Source: Rhinopomastus cyanomelas (Eukaryota; Chordata; Aves; Bucerotiformes; Rhinopomastidae). From it: a stretch of 64,000 bases of DNA. Shown in pieces: positions 21,980-35,300 of this stretch (position 1 is its first letter; each line of letters begins with the position of its first letter). The position numbers and the translations under genes were made by a program. The notes beneath the pieces are model-generated. The model saw only the letters and a list, made by a program, of their open reading frames with translations, was not told where the DNA came from and did no database searches. The stretch covers positions 1,456,404 through 1,520,403 of the forward strand of contig VXBP01001113.1 in assembly GCA_013400115.1 (NCBI GenBank). Direction: 5' to 3'.

Positions 21980-24900
21980 GGTTTAGCAATGACCTCCACC
22001 GTCTCCCGCAGTACGCACGGGTGCATCCCATCTGGGCCCATGGATTTATGTACATCCAGTTTGCTCAACTTATCCCTAATCCAGTCCTCATCAACCAAGG
22101 CAGACTCCTTTCTTGCCTCAACTTCCTCTGGAGCCTCAGCAGTTTGGGGCTTGATATTAGGACAGCCCCCAAAATATAGACAGAGGCAAAGAAGGTGTTC
22201 AGTATCTCTGCTTTCTCTGTATCCTCTGTCTTCAGGGCACCCACCTCATGCAGCAGGTGCTGAACGTTGCATCTGGTTTTAGTTTTACCTGCAATGTGTT
22301 TGAAGAAGTGCTTTCTGTTGCCCTTGACCTCCCCTGCAAGGTTTAATTCCAAGGAAGCCTTGGCTTTCCTAGTTGCATCCCTACATTCTGTCACCAGAGC
22401 CTTATAATCATCCCAAGTGGCCATCCCCTCCTTCCATGACCTATAGACTTTCTTCTTCCTCTTGACTTTGCCCAGCAGCTCCTTGTTTAACCATGCAGGT
22501 CTTATGGCTCCCTTCCTTGACTTCTTTCCTGTTGGGATGCTCTTGTGTTGTACTTCAAAAAAAGTAGTCTTTGAATGTTAACCAGCTGTCTTGGGCCCCT
22601 TTACCTGCCAGTGCCCTGTCCCATGGGATTTCCCCTGGCAACTGCTTGAGAAGGCCAAAGTTGGCCCTGTTGAAGTCCAGGGCTGTGATTCTGCTAGCTG
22701 TTCTATTCCTACCACACGAGACACTGAACTCCACCATCTCATGGTCACTGCACCCAAGGCTGCCCTCAACCTTCACTGCTTCAGCCAGACCTTCCTTGTT
22801 GGTGAGTATGAGATCCAGGAGTGCTCCTCTCCTAGTGGGCTCCTCCACCATTTGCATCAGGAAATTGTCACCAATGCGCTGGAGGATCCTCCTGGACTGT
22901 GGGTGGCTGGCTGAGTGGGTCTTCCAGCAAATTCAGAGATGTGATGAGAAGTTGCAGTTGTGGAATTGGAGCTGGAGCTGTCAGAGTTGCAGATTTGCAA
23001 CCTGTGCCAAGGCATAGATAACATGAAATAAACTCCTGCCTAATCTATCAGAAGATTGTATTAGTGAGACGTGTTTGCCTTTATAAGAGAGCAAATAAAA
23101 CTGTTAATGAGTAGGCAGGCTTTGACCTTTGTCCGTTGAAAGCCCAGTCTTGTTTCTAACTGCTGAAGACAAAAGTTTCTGAGTTTTCTGCTCAGTTACT
23201 TATTAGCCTGAATAACACAAAGTCCAACATGTGCTGTCTGTAGCCCGTGTTGGAGAGTGCTATGTTTGCTGAGCTCCGCTAGGCCACTTACTTGATGTTC
23301 TGGGCTAGCAAAGACCTACAATGGTGTCTCTACAGTAGTATCTAGATGAAGCAATTGTAGAAGTTTTAATAATAACCGACGTGACTGCATCCTCACAGGC
23401 ATCCTGCCTGTCCCCCTTTGATTGTTTTTGGTCCCCCAAGGTACTGTGAATGTCGATTGAAGCGAGCGCGGTACTTCGGCGTGACCTTGTGTTGCTTAGT
23501 GCATCAGTCGCGAGTAATGTTAACGCTTGCTTTCCGCTTCAGCTGCAACGGGGAGGTTGTGCGCTACAGGCAAAGCCCAGGGCATGCTGTAAGGAGTGCT
23601 GGTGGTTCAGGAAACACCTGTCCTTTCCATACACTGGTGGATAAACGCAAGCGATGTGAAGATGCTTGGAGAGGGGAGTGATGGGTGTTAAGAGTTTCAA
23701 ATTGCTTTGGGTGGAATTGTCCATTAGAGGGAAAAATATTTCAGTGTGTGCCAGATGCATTCTTGTCCTGCTGATTCGGAAGCAGCAGCCCTGTTGTCCC
23801 ATCCTACAGCCATGATTACACTCAGTTGCTCTTCCTCATGTTGGGGTTGGGGGGGTGTGTGTCTGTGGATGTTTGGGGTGAGACCAAATACATGGACAGA
23901 AAGATGGGGTTTCAATTTGCTTGTGTTTTGCTACTGTGTCTTATTTGCAGATTTCTGGGGTTTTTTCCTTTTAAAATCTGATGAGCAACTCGCATTCGTA
24001 GGGAATGTGGGGAGAGGCTGCTGATGGATTTTTCAGATGATGGCAAGAAAATGGGTGGTAAGCTTATCTTGTGTACTGGAATCTTTTTAATGCCACTTCC
24101 CCAGCACTCGAATACACTGCACAGATCAGCATTTGGGTATTTTTATGTACCTGCAGAGCAAAGATGGTGTTTGATCTGCAGAGCCTCCACCTTAACAGTA
24201 GTCTGAGCTCACAGGGTTGTCATCAACAAATCAAACTTAAATGTATAAGCTGGAGCAACTGCTGCTTCAGAGCTGTTTATCTGGTGATATGGTGTGGGGC
24301 ATGAGGAGAAGACACTGAGATGTCTGTCTTAATGTTTATTGTTTGGCTTTGGTTATAAATGTTCTAAAAAACCTTTATATAGCTTTTCTATCTACTTTAT
24401 CTCCTTGTGGGTGGGACAGCTCTACTCAGTCACTGCCTGCAGCAGGACTTTTGTAACTACATAAAGTTTTAAAAAACAGTGATTTTTATTCTCAGCTCAG
24501 AAGGCACATTTGCTTCTTTGTCCTGAGTAAGCCCTCTTCTCCAGCCTGCCATTACCCACAGCTCGTGGCATGCTTGTGGCTATCTGTGCTGCAGCCACTC
24601 TTGGCGTGGAGGAGACGCCCACAAACCAACCTGAAGTGGCAGTGCACAACCTTCCTCTGCACGAGGAGAAGGGGGCAATGGGGTGGTGATGGAGAAGCCA
24701 CAACCGGAAGCACAGAACTAAAACTAAAAATGGCAGGTTCTGCTTTGTGCTGGACACGTACACAAGACAGTCCTGCTTTGGCAGGATGATGGCTCACTGG
24801 CACTCTTGTTTCAGAGAGGACCCTGACATATATTATCTTAAAAGACATTACAGTTAACTTCTGGAGCAAGCGCCTCGGTGTGGTTGCAGGCGCGGCCCGG

Positions 24901-25844
24901 TTTAATGTATTTGGTTCTTGTTGACAAACTCCAGGTGCAAACTTGAAACTCCAGAGGAATTTGGAAAGTCAGACTACAGTGAACAGTCATCAAGTGACTA
25001 CTTTCCTACAGCAGAGAACGATCAAAGTTCTCCCCAGTAATGAGTGTGAATTGTCTCGGCCGGTCTGTTCCCATAGCAATAAATTGAATCAGCACTGGTA
25101 TCTGCACTGGAACCGTGCACTTCCAGAGCTACTGCATCAAGCTCTGGTAGTGCCCAGCTCTTGCATCAAGGCCTGCACAGTCGGTGTCTTCCCAGCTGCG
25201 CTGTCAGTCTTACCTGAGGAGTTCAAGCCTGGGCCATAAAGCTTGCAGCCCGTGGCAGAGCAGGGCTTGTCTGGCCTACACAGAGAGGCAGGAGGGGAGG
25301 GAGGAGAAATGCCATGCACATCTGCTGACAGAAACAGCCATGGCTATGGGGTCTGCCCTCAGCTGAGTGAGGGGATGTGTTGTGAGACCCACCTTAGCCA
25401 GCCTGCATCCTTACATTGGGATGGACTGCGACAGGGACTACAGCCACCTGACCCTTCCCCTCTTTGCTCCATGACTCCCTGCTTTCCAGCAAGTACCATG
25501 GACATCTTTTCATAGAGCTCAGTCTTTGACCATGGAGAACCTGGATGATGCAGTAACTGGAAACACTGAAGTGCCTGGTGCTGTCACCATGATGCAGTGC
25601 TAGATGAAGAGAAGACACCCAAGAGCAACCTCGCACCATTGCCAGCTATGGTCTGTGGCTTGGTTGTGCCCACCTGGCCTTTGCTGAATGTCGGCAGGCA
25701 GCAGCTGGGCATCATACAAGACCGCTTTGTAATTCCCTCCGACTGTTCGTTGGAGTGAACAGCCATGCACTGGGCACCTCTTCTGCTGGGATAGGAACTC
25801 CAGCCTCAGTGCTGAGGGATACCAGGAGAAAGCAGACACATCTT

Positions 25845-26190
25845 CCTTGTGGCTTCACCCCATTTATTGAAGGTAAATAACTGAGACACAGAAGAGTTGT
25901 GGTCTGACTTTGGCCTCTGATTTTCCTGTGCAACTGACAAAACAAAGGAGGAAAAAATAATTTTGCGTATTAAAAAAACCCCAACCACCTTCAAACAGTG
26001 AAAGAGGAGAAGAAAAGAATGTAGTGACATCTCATGTGAACAGACAGAGGATTAATAACGGCAAGGAAATTCAAAGCCATGCCTAGCATTCCTTACTGCA
26101 AACAAGATTCAGCAGGGGGTCAGGGACGATGTTTCCATGGAAAAGCAGCAGAGGAGAAACCATCCACACTGGCTTCATGAGCAGCATGGT
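25845..26190 (-). other. PDLIM1: PDLIM1 3' UTR
   Basis: Runs from the TAA at 26191-26193 down to just past the AATAAA at 25863-25868 (minus strand). No repeat is seen. The exact cleavage position is inferred. Confidence 0.65.
25863..25868 (-). terminator. PDLIM1: PDLIM1 polyadenylation signal AATAAA
   Basis: The plus strand reads TTTATT, giving AATAAA on the minus strand about 320 bp after the PDLIM1 stop. It is the nearest canonical signal. Further AATAAA matches near 24485 and 24336 could serve a longer transcript. Confidence 0.65.
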
Positions 26191-26377
26191 TTACTTTGGG
26201 AAGACGGTGACCACCTCGTAGCCCTCTGGGGGGGTCACCCGCTCCCGAGCATGCTTCTCGCAGTAGATTTGGTCTTCCACGAAGAAGTGTCCTTTCTGCT
26301 TGAGGTTGGTGCCGCAGTCGCTGCACACGTAGCACTCAGGGTGACGCTGCTTGTCCCGGATTTTCACGAAGACCCCT
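26191..26377 (-). CDS. PDLIM1: PDLIM1 exon 7: most of the LIM domain, stop
   Basis: 187 nt. The acceptor cag is at 26380-26378 (minus); TAA at 26193-26191. It encodes GVFVKIRDKQRHPECYVC, then SDCGTNLKQKGHFFVEDQ, IYCEKHARERV and the terminal GYEVVTVFPK. It supplies six of the eight LIM zinc ligands (His-Cys, Cys-Cys, Cys-His). Confidence 0.97.
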
Positions 26378-29300
26378 CTGAGGAAGGAACCAACACCTCT
26401 CAGTTCCAGGTGCCCACCATTGCCTCCCTCCTTCCCAGTCAACTCCCAGCCAGCCCCAGCCCCACACCACTGATGAAGGTGAACAATTTTCTCCTGCTCC
26501 TGACAAGGCCAAGTATGGACCCAACCTCTGATCAGGTAGGTGTTCACAACACATGCACTGGCATGGGAATCCTCTGCAAAGTGGTTCCTAACACAGGCCT
26601 GCCTGAGTTTCACAGGGACAGTCCCATCACCTGTGGTGGCATCTTCAGCTGATGGCTGGAAACAGTGCAACAGCCTTCAAACACCCAGGAAACAAAATCT
26701 AGGTCCAAACCAACCGGATCGGGGAACAAATCCAGTAACAACTGCCACCACCAGGCAAGAGGGATGAAGGCTGCACAGCCAGCCACTGTCTTTTTCCTAG
26801 TGATGGCCATGGCAGGTATCTGAGGGAGAAGCTCAAGAGAACAGACCCTGACCTCAGACACTGCTGCACAGATGCAGCTAAAACATGGGCCACGACTGAC
26901 TGGAAAACTTCACAGCTCAACCCAGCAGGAATTAAACGTTTCGGAGAAGAAAACTACAGAATAACTCATTAACTACCACCAGCAACCCCACACATAGCCT
27001 TGTGCTTTCTCTCCAGATCTACCCAGCTGGTAGAATAAGGGTAGGGTTTGTCCTCGCTTCGTATTTTACAGGTTACAGGACTCTGCAATGCTTCTGCTAG
27101 TTCGTGGCGCTCCAGACGTGCGAGGATTGTGCGGTCACAGCAACAATCCGACACCTTGTGGTGGGCAGCAAGGGAGAAATCAGATTCTTCCATGATGATA
27201 GAGGTGGGCTACCAGCACTTGTCTGCTAGTGTCAGCTGCTAAGCTAAGGGGGTTGTAGGGAAAAATTAGTGGTCAAGAAACTGAATGGCATACCCAAAAA
27301 CCACGGGTTTGGACACTTGTGCTCTTGACTTATGGTACAGCAACTCTTCATCAAGCCCATGCCCCTGCTGTTCTGGATACCACATAAAGCCAACCAAAAC
27401 TGTGTACCCACAGCAGAGCTGTGTGGTCCTACAGCAGAGCAGGAAGCAGAACGCTACTGTCCTGGCCCACAGTTGCCTCTGTCCCCTGAGGCAAGTCACC
27501 ACTCCATGACTGGGGGCACCAAGACATGAAAAGCATTAAATTCACAGGTCCTGAACAGAAAGGTGATTCTGTTTCTGGCTGCAGTAAACGGGTTTCAGGT
27601 AGGACCCAAAACACAGCATCAATAACTGTTTCAAGATTTGGCTCACAGGTACTTGCTTTGGTTTCCATCGATACGGATCTATAAAGGGAAACACAACTCC
27701 TGCTTCACTGCGGGACTCTGCAAAGTTGACGCTTTCAAAGCTGGTGAGAATAAATGTGCAGCAGGCTGGCTCCTGGATGCACTGACTATGGGTAGGTGAA
27801 GTGTTTTGGGTGCAGTGCCTCAGCTCCTCCAACAGGCATTGGGATGCTTGGCCTATGACCCCAGGGAAAGGTTTACTTACACAATGCCAGCTCCACACTT
27901 CTCACACATGGGCAGCTTCTGGGCGTTCCCAATTGATGAGGCCACCTTTGTGGTGGGAGCTTTGACGCTCCTAAATCCAGTTGGTTTGGTAGGGTCTCCT
28001 AGGGGTTGGAAAGAGAGTGCTTCAGAGCATGTGAAATGTGAGGCTCTGGGCTAGTCCTTCCCAGCAGATCATCTGGATGGATGATGTTCTTTACCCCCAG
28101 CCCTGAGGCAGGGATCCATGCATAGAAAGCAGGCAAGGAATTACTGGTTTGTGGGGAGGAGGGAAAGAAGGGACACAGCTGAACCTGGCCCTGGAAATTC
28201 AAGGGCCTGAGGTTGTGAGCAGTCAGATGAGATTCTCTTCTCATCTTAAAAGCCCATCAGACTTCAGTAATGTGTCTTCACATGCACAGATGCACAAAGA
28301 AAAGTGAAGCTTCAGCCCCAGCCTTGGTAGCACCAGAGTTTGCCTCCTCTGTCCCGATCACACGTGCAGTCAGGCTGATTGCCAGGTTCAAGCTCAGCAA
28401 GAGGTAGCTGTCCAGGTAGACTAGTAACGGCTGCCAAAGTACTTTTCTGCTCTGGTGTATGGTGGAAGACTTGGTTAACAAGTTCCTTGTCCTCGCAGGG
28501 TCCTGGGACACTGGGGATAACCCTTGTGCTCTCCTGCTGCTGTGTAGAAAGCTCTAAGCATCCCCCTAGTGCAGCCCCTCTAGGGCAGAAAAGTTCTGCG
28601 GGTCCTGCAGACACTGGGTGACTACAGTGAATTTTAGATGCAGGATATGAGAAAAGGCTTTAAATATCTGCTGTGAAAAAGGACCTCTTACAAAATGGCA
28701 CCACTGATGTGACTAAACTGATCTATACAGCTTTCCCAAGAGGTTTAACACCAGACAACAAGGGCATGAGGGCTGCAGACTCACGTGATGTTTAAACAGA
28801 AACAGAAGGAGCTCTATGGGCACCTCAGACTGGAAGTGACACTGATAAAACCATTCTGACTAGTGTCAAACCAAGAGCACACTGCAATGGCTACTTCTGG
28901 TGTAAGGGCAGGAAAAACCCTCCAAAAGTGATCCCACCACCCCGGTGACTAGCAAGGTCAGGGTCACATCACAACCCAGGGTCACATCACTGACCTAAAA
29001 GTAAAGGACAAGAGGAGGAGCTGCCCACCATGCCTCCCTGTCACCATTGCTCACTGTGGGGCAAGTGCTGCTGCACTGCTTTGCCTCTGGGACAGTCTTT
29101 ACACCCAGCTCCATGAGTCCCCATGGGTGGGGGTGGTACAGCCCAGGCACCCTCCTGACACAGCAGGGAGCACCTGGCCTCTGCCAGAGCAATTGCAGGT
29201 GACTCTTACTGGGAAGGGAACAGGAGCAACCACAGATGCGGGCTCTTCCCTAGCATCTCTGCTTAGTGCCTCTGCCTCAGCTTGCGCTGTGGTTATATCA

Positions 29301-32300
29301 ACAGTTCTGACAGCATGTTTTCAAATCTCTCTGAAGGGATCACCTTAATCAAATACCCGCGGGAAACAGAACTTGTTCCACCCTTTGAAAAACCCTCCAC
29401 CTCTGAGAGCAGAGCCAGGTCTGAACACAAACCAGCCACGATGCTGCCACATGCAGTGCCCACAGGCAGTGTGGGGCCAGGCTCACAGCTGGTGTAAGTC
29501 AGCAATGCCCCAGGGACATGTCCCAGCTCGGAGACAGCGCTGTGCTACTGCTCACAGTCCTCAGCCTGAACACAGGCTGGGAGAAGCAGCAGCCCCGGGT
29601 GGCGTTTAACACTCTGGACGTGATCTGACTCAGCAGCAGTGGTGTTTGAGGCCAACCAAGCAGTCGAGGACACTGGGGCCACTGTCTCCTTGGGGACAGA
29701 CATTCCTTTGGGGCTATGTAACCTGGCCCTGCTTCACATGGGCAATTATCAGCTTACAGTGAAGTCATGCCAAAGCCCATCCTGGCCTGTGATGAGGCAG
29801 GCAGACCTTGTGCCAGAGAATCCAAATAGTGCCGTAAATCTTGAAAGAAAGATAAAATTGCTTCTTATCTTCAGCATTACTAAGCACGAGGGAGGACCTC
29901 TGCTTCTTAAGAAGTCCAGGCACCTCCAGTCCCTTCCGAGGAGGAGCTAAACCCTGAGGGCAAGTTGGAACCAGTCAGTGTTTAATGGATGCTTTCAGGT
30001 TGGTATTTTAACAGCTGCATCAACGACTGCAAGATTCTGGGTCCTTTCTTCCTATTGTTTCCTTATTTCCTTTGTTTTACTGTCTCCCTACAGATCCTTC
30101 AGACCTGCCAGCTCTCGGCTGATCTGTTTTGCTTTGTATTGAGTATCTCAGCACTAGGCTTTTACTGGATGAAACTCAAGGTACCAGTGCCAAACTAACA
30201 GCACAAAAGACAAAGTCTCAACTGCCCTAAGGGGGAAAAAAGTCATTCTTGGAATTTTTTTCCTATTAATGTGTTTATTTTGTTTTATTTAAAGGGAGAA
30301 GAGAGTAAGATTTGGCTGCCACTTAAGTTGACTTGCTTTTTCATCTTAAATTCTGTAGCCCCAAAGTGCCCAAGGCCAGATCTCAGATCAAGAATGCCAA
30401 GCAGAGCAAAGTTTCAGAGGTTAAAAGCTATGAATCACTCACTAACCCAGCTTCCCTATTTTTACATTCAGCTGCAGATGCTGATGGAGATTAGAAAGTT
30501 TAGGACTTGCCGAAGAGAATTACCTTGTGATACCTTTCAAAGTCTTGAATCCAAAACGGTCTTTAATCACTAAATATTATCTCAAAGGGGCAAAATTTAG
30601 GAAGTGTAGAAGAGGTTTCACAACTATCAACATTCCTTCTTGATAACTAAATGTTGTAGGGGTCTATTTCTTGAGCACTCCTGCAATGGGTAAGCAGTGA
30701 TGTGCTCATCGGTGAGAGAATATTTATGACTTAAGTTACTCTGTAGGTTTCTGTAGAAGCCACACACGCACACTATCTTTAATGCTGCTTTCATGATGGG
30801 CAGCTAAGAAAGGAAAATAGAGTTTTAGGTGTTAAACGTTGTAAACAGCCCGAGGAATGGCAAAAGGGCAAAGCACACTCAGATCAGGTGTGCAGCAAGC
30901 GCTCACCTTTCTCTTCCGACTCCAAAATCTCTTGCAACACAAGGAAGGAAGCAGACTGTCTGGGTGGCTCATTTGCCTCTTGATTCTCCTGAAGCATCTT
31001 GTAAACCTCAGATTCTCTGTCTATGATGAGGCTGCCTGGGGGCTGGTTATGCTGATCTAAACTGAGGAAGCAACAAAGAATACGCTTGTTAAGCAGCTGA
31101 GAACTAAAGCCAGACCCTCGAGCAGAGTTTTCACAATGCATCATACGACAGAAGAATGAACGTGCAAACTCAGCGCTGAGCAGGACACCACAAACACACA
31201 AAGTGCTCCATGTGCTTGTACAAGACAGCCGCAGCCCAAGTGTGATGGGCACGCTGGGCTACCTGCAGGCTCTCGCTCACTGCCCTTGGCCAGTCCCGAA
31301 AATTACTCTAGAAATGGATCTTACCCAGGAAATAACTGCTCTGTTAACACGAAAATAAAGAACTCGTGTGCTGGGATGGAAATCCCACTTGGTGCCCTGA
31401 GTGCATGAACTGTCCTAGACTGCTACCTGACACCAGGGTGAATCTCAGGTAAACTCAATTCCATGTGAAGTGAGGGGTTTTTTGCATGTACACTATGAAT
31501 TGGCTCTGAAGGCTGAAGATCTGAGTAAGAGATCATCTGATGTAATTCGTTTTTCATGTTTCCATGCTATAGGTTGAGACTGAGCCACAGCCTATTTACA
31601 GCAGTTATGTAAGGTTAACAAGCAGGTTAAAAGAGGAGGCAATTGCTGCCTGCTATGTCTAAGTCCTCCTTCCAGCTGTCTCCTGAGGAGCTGCTGCTGC
31701 CACTCCTGTCTTGGACCCTCTGCCTAGACCCCAAAGGCCATCAGGGGCAGCTTTTCACAGTGCAGGGTTGCTGAAAGAGAGGCTTGGTCATTGTTCCGCA
31801 GGAAGGATCTTTAGGGAGGAAAAAAAAAAGGCTGGAGGCAGTATCTAGGTTGTTCTTCATGTCCTGTGGGTACAGGATAAACTACAGACTTAAAACTGTA
31901 GGAAAATATTCCGAATATCGCTTTGGAAAAACTTTCCAACCAAGAGACACCAAAATACAAGAGGAGATTGCTGCGAAGAGGCGAGCTGAGTTAAGCCCAG
32001 CACCAGGTTTGCCATGCACAAACAACTCAGCCAAACAGGCAGGAATTTGAAGGCAGCTGGAAGGCTGTGAGGAGAACCTACACGGTCTGTACTTGTGCAC
32101 TGGGGAAACCACAGTGGGTTCTGAATGGTAACATGAAGCCTCTGGCTCTCACCGAAAACCAGCGGTAATTAATTTGATTTGATGACTCTGTAAGCAAAAA
32201 TGCTTTAGTATCCAAGGTTCCGTCCTTTGCAGATGTTTGCTGTGTTTCAGCGGGGGAAAGATGAAAGAGATACCACAGTCCCCCACCTGCAGCAGGGTTG

Positions 32301-35300
32301 GAAATGAGCCCTCCTGCCAGGAGGAGCACGGTGAGCCACAGCACTAGAAGAAACCCTCCTCTTTGCTGATCTCTGCAAGGAATAGGGATCACATACAAGT
32401 TTCCAGTCAAATAAAGCTCAATTCCTGGGATGGTCTCACCTGAAGGGAACTCCAGACTAGACCATGGATTGTGTTTGACTGCCAAGTGGTCCCATCAGAC
32501 AAACTCAGACTTCCCTTGTTCTTCATTTGCCTTTGCTCAGCACCTGAATGAGGCTGCTGAGGTCTACCAGAAGCAAATGACAAACAAAACTCGTGTTACC
32601 TCGTCTGCCAGCTGCAGCACCATAACTCCTCCCAGAAGGACCCATGCTGCAGATGGAGCTGCCAGTGTTAGAAGCTGGTTTCAGCCAGGAGCAAGTTTTT
32701 AGGCTTGCGTTAAATGGCAGCCTTGGGTCTTTATGTCCTGCAAAGACGACCTGTGTCTCCCCACTCGCAAGGCAGGGACTGAGCGGTCGGTGTGTCACCG
32801 AAAGCATCGCTCTTGCAGTTTTCCTTGTAGAAGTGGCCTAATTCTGCCAGGCGTTTTGGTGCTGCTTCACAGAGACTTAGGACAGATAAGCAACTTGGCC
32901 AACAGCCAGAAAGATTGCAGGCAGCTCCTGGTTTATTGCTTCCGCTAAAAAAAGGTAGAGTAAAAATATAGAGTATAGATAAAAATACAAAAATATATTC
33001 AATAATATATAAAAATAATAATATAAAATATATAAAAATAAAAATATAGAGTAAAATAGAGAGTAAATTTGCAAAAAATATCAGTAGGCCCCTTTAAGGT
33101 TTAATCCCACATGAAAAATCACTGCACAGGTCTGAATGTTTAGGCTACTTCTGAAAACTCCTGTGGAAACCAAGGTCAATAGTAAAAAATACAAAGAGCC
33201 AAGCTTAGGCAGAGCCTCTCCTTGAATCCCAGCCCAGCCAGGAATGGGAACGCGCGTGCTTCCTGTGCGAGCCGGTTTCTGCGCAGCATTGCCCACGAAG
33301 CCTGCACAAGCCACTAACTTCACAAAGGGCTCGTAACAGGCGCCCAGGCACCTGCTCAGACCAGCAGCCTGGTGGGTCATGCTGAGTGCACACGGAAACC
33401 ACCTCGGTCTCCGCTAAACAAAGAAACGCAGCAGCGTTCGTCTCATTTCTGCATCTCATGAAACATCCCCTGCTCCTCCAAGCCCTGGGAATGACATCCA
33501 TGCCTTCGCAGCACGTCGCCTGGAGCCTTCCCTGGGGGTCTGGGCAGGAAAGGGAGGCGAGGAAGATACTTACGGCGCGGCAGGCTCTGGGGCCCCTGGT
33601 GACGTCTTTGACTCTACTGCACTGTTGAAGGTCTGGATGTTCTCTGAGGAGTAGAGGCCTGCTGGGCTGTTGTACTGAGCAGTGATCACCCTGGGGGCAG
33701 AAGCCGTGGCAGCAGTGAAGGGCACTGCACTCCGGTTGTGTGCGCTTCCTACGTGCCTGATTTCCTGTGTGCAGAGGAGCAGAGGAGGCGCTCAGGCTGG
33801 CAGCTGGGATGTGACAGGGCCACCGGAGCGAGCAGCCACTGCAGCGTGCCCTTTTTGTGTGGTTTCGGCTGAGGAACGCATGACCATGGCTACTACCAAA
33901 GCAGGTGAGCATCCTCCACACCCCATCGTGGATGGCTTCAGGCTGACCTTTAGGACATTTCAGAGTTGATGTGCTGGGAGCAAACGCATGCAGAAACATT
34001 GCCACAGCTGTCAGCTCAAGGTTTCACATCCCTGGGAGCACCTGCAAGGGATTCACCCTCTCATACAAGACCACAGATCTCAAACATCCATTGCAATTCC
34101 TGAAAGCAGGGCTGATCTCTACAGAAAAGTGAAGATGGACAGAAAGAAGAGCACTCTTCACTGGCATCCGAAGGTCTGGCTTCTCTTAGATAAGGGCAAC
34201 CCAAAAGGAAACTGGTTGTCACCACAACAAGCACGTCTGCTCCTTCAGATAAGGCCGCTGATTTACAGCTGTTGTTGGTGAATAACTTCTGACTCTCTGA
34301 ACAAAAATTTCCCACACAAAAGGAGCTGGATGACCACTGTTAGTAGAAAAGACTGTCCACAGGCAGTGACAGCTAGCTCACCGAGTGCCACAAGCATGAG
34401 GTACCACCCAGATGTCCTGGGTTTGCTGCAGACTGGAGGCTTCCAGCCAGGTTAGTGAATGTTTAGAAACGTGGGGTACAATTCGATGAGGGCCAAATCC
34501 CGGTGAAAAAAGGCCTGTGACAAGGCTCTTCTGGATCACAGGCAGCACTGACAGAAGCAGGGGAATGTCTTAGCTACGTCACCAGGTCAGCAGCTTTGGG
34601 TCAGAAGCAGATAACAGCTCAGAGAAGGCACTTGACCAAAGCACGGAGAAGGTACGATGGAGACTTACTAGAGCAGGCAGAAGAAAGGACTAACGGTCAC
34701 GGAGGCAGCTTAAATGTCCAGGGCTAAAAGACAGCACCAAGATGCAAATTTTGAAACGTTTCAGCCAGCTGTGGAAATCAGGGATGGCTTCACCACAGGG
34801 CTAACGTCCAACGGCACAGGACAACCTGGCCCTTCTCAGCATTCCTAGCCAAGTAACACAACAGGTCCCCACTCCCGCTCCCTACAGGTGCTGACTTCTA
34901 CAGCAGCAAAGTGCCTTCACCACCCTTGGAACATCTCACGGCGTTTGCTTGATAGAGCTATAGTTACAGGATAAACACTCGGATGAAACAAGTATGACTC
35001 AATCCCCCAAAAGATCTATCTTTAAATCCTTGGGCAGCTGGCCAGCATTCCCAGACTGACAGATGGGAGTCATCCTCACTTCCTGGCACTCAAACGCTAT
35101 TTTTGGCATCAAGCACAGCACAGGATCTCCTCGGAGAAGAGCGGTGTGGATCCAGACACACTCATGGATTACAAGTAACTTGTTGAAATCAGTGGGGTAG
35201 CTCATGATGTTCAGATGTGGGATGGCAGGAACTGCTCTCTCATGGTTTTTTGGCTGACATATGGACATCAGCCATGAAGCTTTCCCACACGCCAAAGGAA

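Larger units (their letters stand above)
20216..22940 (-). mobile_element. Long CR1 LINE split by a solo LTR
   Basis: The 3' end is at 20216 ('catagaatcattagggatcg' on the plus strand). Minus-strand coding fragments run 3' to 5': SREVLLPLYS-type RT end (20724-20915), RT core with stops and small deletions, the DWRIANVTPIFKKG region near 21480-21520, GPDGMHP-type sequence near 22010-22040, RNRKHFFKHIAGKT-like sequence (22065-22424) and an endonuclease-end segment LLDLILTNKEGLAEAVKVEG with SDHEMVEFSV (22555-22857). It is the longest CR1 in the window (about 2.3 kb without the LTR), 5'-truncated within ORF2, and degraded by frameshifts. Confidence 0.92.
19991..25844. other. HELLS-PDLIM1 intergenic region
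   Basis: Lies between two convergent 3' ends. It holds the 2.7-kb CR1 (20216-22940) with its nested solo LTR, and a CpG-dense stretch at 23453-23563. Apart from those, about 22941-25844 shows no gene, repeat family or RNA I can name. Confidence 0.65.

Noticed and set aside
23418..23681. 87-codon open frame in the CpG-dense intergenic stretch.
   Set aside because: No recognisable domain, no supporting splice sites, and an overlapping frame is equally open; treated as chance.
22941..25844. Searched for CYP2C or ACSM6 remnants.
   Set aside because: No haem-binding motif, AMP-binding motif or exon-like series was seen on either strand.
24497..25845. Several 60-105 codon frames on both strands.
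   Set aside because: GC-rich chance frames overlapping one another with no domain or splice support.
33691..33696. Splice-acceptor-like cccccag that would shorten PDLIM1 exon 4.
   Set aside because: Reading continues in frame upstream into GSAHNRSAVPFTA, which matches PDLIM1, up to a better acceptor at 33770-33765.
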